Source of the DNA: Variovorax paradoxus B4
GTDB lineage: Bacteria > Pseudomonadota > Gammaproteobacteria > Burkholderiales > Burkholderiaceae_C
Direction of reading: 5' to 3'
Assembly: GCF_000463015.1 (NCBI RefSeq)
Contig: NC_022234.1
Coordinates: 806,001 to 870,000 of the forward strand
DNA length: 64,000 nt
Under the pieces are notes generated by a model. It was not told where the DNA came from. It saw only the letters and a list, made by a program, of their open reading frames with translations, and searched no databases. Made by a program: the position numbers and the translations under genes. Shown one piece after another: positions 62,789 through 64,000 of this stretch; the first letter of the stretch is position 1, and the number at the start of each line of letters is the position of its first letter.

Positions 62789-62971
62789 TCGATGTCTCCT
62801 TGCGGCCGCTCTTCAATTCCATGCAGTGGAAGGAGGCAGGTGCGCTGGCGAAGTATGCGTCCTAAGCTCGGGACACACCGACAAGCGGGAAAGAGAGACA
62901 TCCGTGCGCGCCGCCGACGGCGTGGCCGTGCTCGCCGCTTGATCCGATGCATGACAAAAACAGGAGACACC

Positions 62972-63964
62972 ATGAACCCGAATCGCATTTCGCGCCGAAG
63001 CTTCAACGCCGCTGCGGGCGCCGGCATCGCGCTGGCGGCCTTGAGCCCGCTCGCGAAGGCACAGTCCGCCTTTCCGTCGAAGCCGATCCGCATCGTCGTG
63101 CCCTTTGCGGCCGGCGGCCCGACCGACCTGATGGCGCGCGCCATCGCCAAGAACATGGCCCCCAGCCTCGGCCAGCCGGTGATCGTCGACAACAAGCCGG
63201 GCGGCGGCGGCGTGATCGGCATGAGCGAGATCGCGCGCGGTCCGGCCGACGGCTACACGATGGTCTTTCCCTCGATCCTCGCGGTCACCAACCCGGCGCT
63301 GATGCCGAACTATCCGTTCGATACGCTGCGCGACTTTGCACCGCTCACGGTGGTGGGCTTCATTCCGCACGCGGTGGTGGTGAAGCCGGACTTCCCGGCC
63401 AGGAGCCTGCAGGAACTGGTTGCGATGGCCAAGGCCAAGCCCGACAGCCTCTCCTACGGCTCCTCGGGCAATGGCACCTCTGCCCACCTGGGCGCCGCAT
63501 TGTTCGTGCAGCGCGCCGGCATGCGCGCGGTCCACGTGCCCTACCGTGGCGCCGGCCCGGCGGTGCAGGACCTGCTGGGCGGGCAGATCCAGTTCATGTT
63601 CCTCGACATGAGTTCGGCACTGGCGCAGATCAAGGCGGGCAAGCTGCGCGCGCTCGCCGTCGCGCCCAAGTCGCGCTTCGCCGGCCTGCCCGATGTGCCG
63701 ACCGTCGCCGAGCAGGGCTATCCCGGCTTTGACGTGCATGGCTGGTACGGGCTGCTGCTGAAGGCCGGCACACCCGCACCGGTCGTGCAGCGGCTCTATA
63801 CCGAGGTCAAGCGCTCGCTCGATACACAGGAAGTGCGCGAGATCTTCCAGGCCCAGGGCATCGAGCCCGGAGGCATGCCGCCGGCCGAATTCACGGCGCT
63901 GATACGCGACGACCTCGCGCTGTGGAAGCGCACGGTCGGGCAGTTGAACATCACCTTGCAATAA
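62972..63964 (+). CDS. Bug-family tripartite-tricarboxylate-type binding protein
   Basis: This 330-residue periplasmic protein has a Tat-like signal (MNPNRISRRSFNAAAGAGIALAA, ending near AKAQ/SAF). Bug family blocks are present: PIRIVVPFAAGGPTDLMAR, VIVDNKPGGGGVIGMSEIARGPADGYT, SYGSSGNGTSAHLGAALF and VPYRGAGPAVQDLLGGQIQFMF. The start at 62972 follows AGGAG. It is the first gene of a rightward unit that continues out of the window. Confidence 0.9.
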   Translation: MNPNRISRRSFNAAAGAGIALAALSPLAKAQSAFPSKPIRIVVPFAAGGPTDLMARAIAKNMAPSLGQPVIVDNKPGGGGVIGMSEIARGPADGYTMVFPSILAVTNPALMPNYPFDTLRDFAPLTVVGFIPHAVVVKPDFPARSLQELVAMAKAKPDSLSYGSSGNGTSAHLGAALFVQRAGMRAVHVPYRGAGPAVQDLLGGQIQFMFLDMSSALAQIKAGKLRALAVAPKSRFAGLPDVPTVAEQGYPGFDVHGWYGLLLKAGTPAPVVQRLYTEVKRSLDTQEVREIFQAQGIEPGGMPPAEFTALIRDDLALWKRTVGQLNITLQ

Positions 63965-63978
63965 AGGAGCGCTGCCCC

Positions 63979-64000
63979 ATGCGCATCGTCATTCCCGACG
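63979..64000 (+). CDS. start of a further gene, possibly D-2-hydroxyacid dehydrogenase
   Basis: An ATG at 63979 follows AAAGGAGC with normal spacing and encodes MRIVIPD before the window ends. This N-terminus is common in D-2-hydroxyacid dehydrogenases of Comamonadaceae, but seven residues cannot prove it. It is very probably in the same operon as the binding protein. Confidence 0.4.

Noticed and set aside
1..64000. tRNA, rRNA, CRISPR arrays or prophage genes
   Set aside because: None seen: no repeat-spacer pattern, no phage structural genes, and no stretch I could fold into a tRNA.

Overview
The window is GC-rich chromosomal DNA from a betaproteobacterium, most likely Comamonadaceae and probably Variovorax or a close relative. 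The evidence is the dense overlapping operons, two Bug-family binding proteins of the kind expanded in Burkholderiales, and a StyA1/StyA2B monooxygenase pair of the type reported from Variovorax paradoxus. I saw no tRNA, rRNA, CRISPR array or prophage. The genus is an inference; nothing here was searched against a database.

Layout. (a) 1-13.9 kb is a metal and stress region: a leftward bufferin operon (bufA-bufB-bufC, the last gene cut by the window edge), a PQQ-type sugar dehydrogenase, a rightward Cus-type copper/silver RND efflux operon whose adaptor carries a fused CusF domain, a catalytically degenerate tyrosine recombinase, small membrane proteins, a universal stress protein and a TerC-family transporter. 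(b) 14.1-16.2 kb holds a TctDE/QseBC-like two-component system; an 11-bp phased repeat array lies between it and terC.

(c) 16.4-29.9 kb is the most interesting part: a catabolic gene set around a haem-oxygenase-like diiron oxidase (HDO) that keeps all six CADD-type metal ligands. Leftward it is followed by two [2Fe-2S] ferredoxins, an uncharacterised 97-residue protein, a TauE/SafE exporter and an ornithine-cyclodeaminase homologue. Rightward are an aldehyde dehydrogenase, a GlcG/HbpS protein, a ferredoxin reductase and a degenerate SDR. A cysteine hydrolase, a NitT/TauT-type ABC transporter and a large permease complete it. Four copies of a TATAC-(A/T)-GTAT operator precede the four transcription units, and a GntR/FCD regulator sits at one end. 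The pieces make a coherent oxygenase with its electron chain, uptake and downstream oxidation; the substrate is unknown.

(d) 29.9-38.7 kb starts with a tannase-family lipoprotein and then becomes a patchwork of IS3 fragments, a frameshifted AbiE toxin-antitoxin pair, a thioredoxin-ArsA fusion ATPase with a DUF302 protein, and an ADP-ribosylglycohydrolase gene cut by an IS remnant. (e) 38.7-44.4 kb is an NAD salvage and synthesis cluster (NMN adenylyltransferase-Nudix, NadE, PncB, PncA) with an NrtR-type repressor and three matching palindromic operators. (f) 44.6-47 kb contains a winged-helix protein, decayed fragments and a hypothetical gene.

(g) 47-50.2 kb has a LysR regulator divergent from an arylsulfotransferase-fold protein and a Bug binding protein. 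(h) 50.3-56.6 kb is a probable indole/styrene-type oxidation cluster: a DLH-SnoaL fusion, StyA2B, StyA1, an SDR and a divergent AraC regulator; the two StyA genes share a 377-bp identical block. (i) 56.6-64 kb holds a quinone oxidoreductase, an aldehyde dehydrogenase with an unusual Glu-to-Ala change, two exported alpha/beta hydrolases, a lipoprotein, an LprI remnant, an IclR regulator, a second Bug protein and the first codons of another gene.
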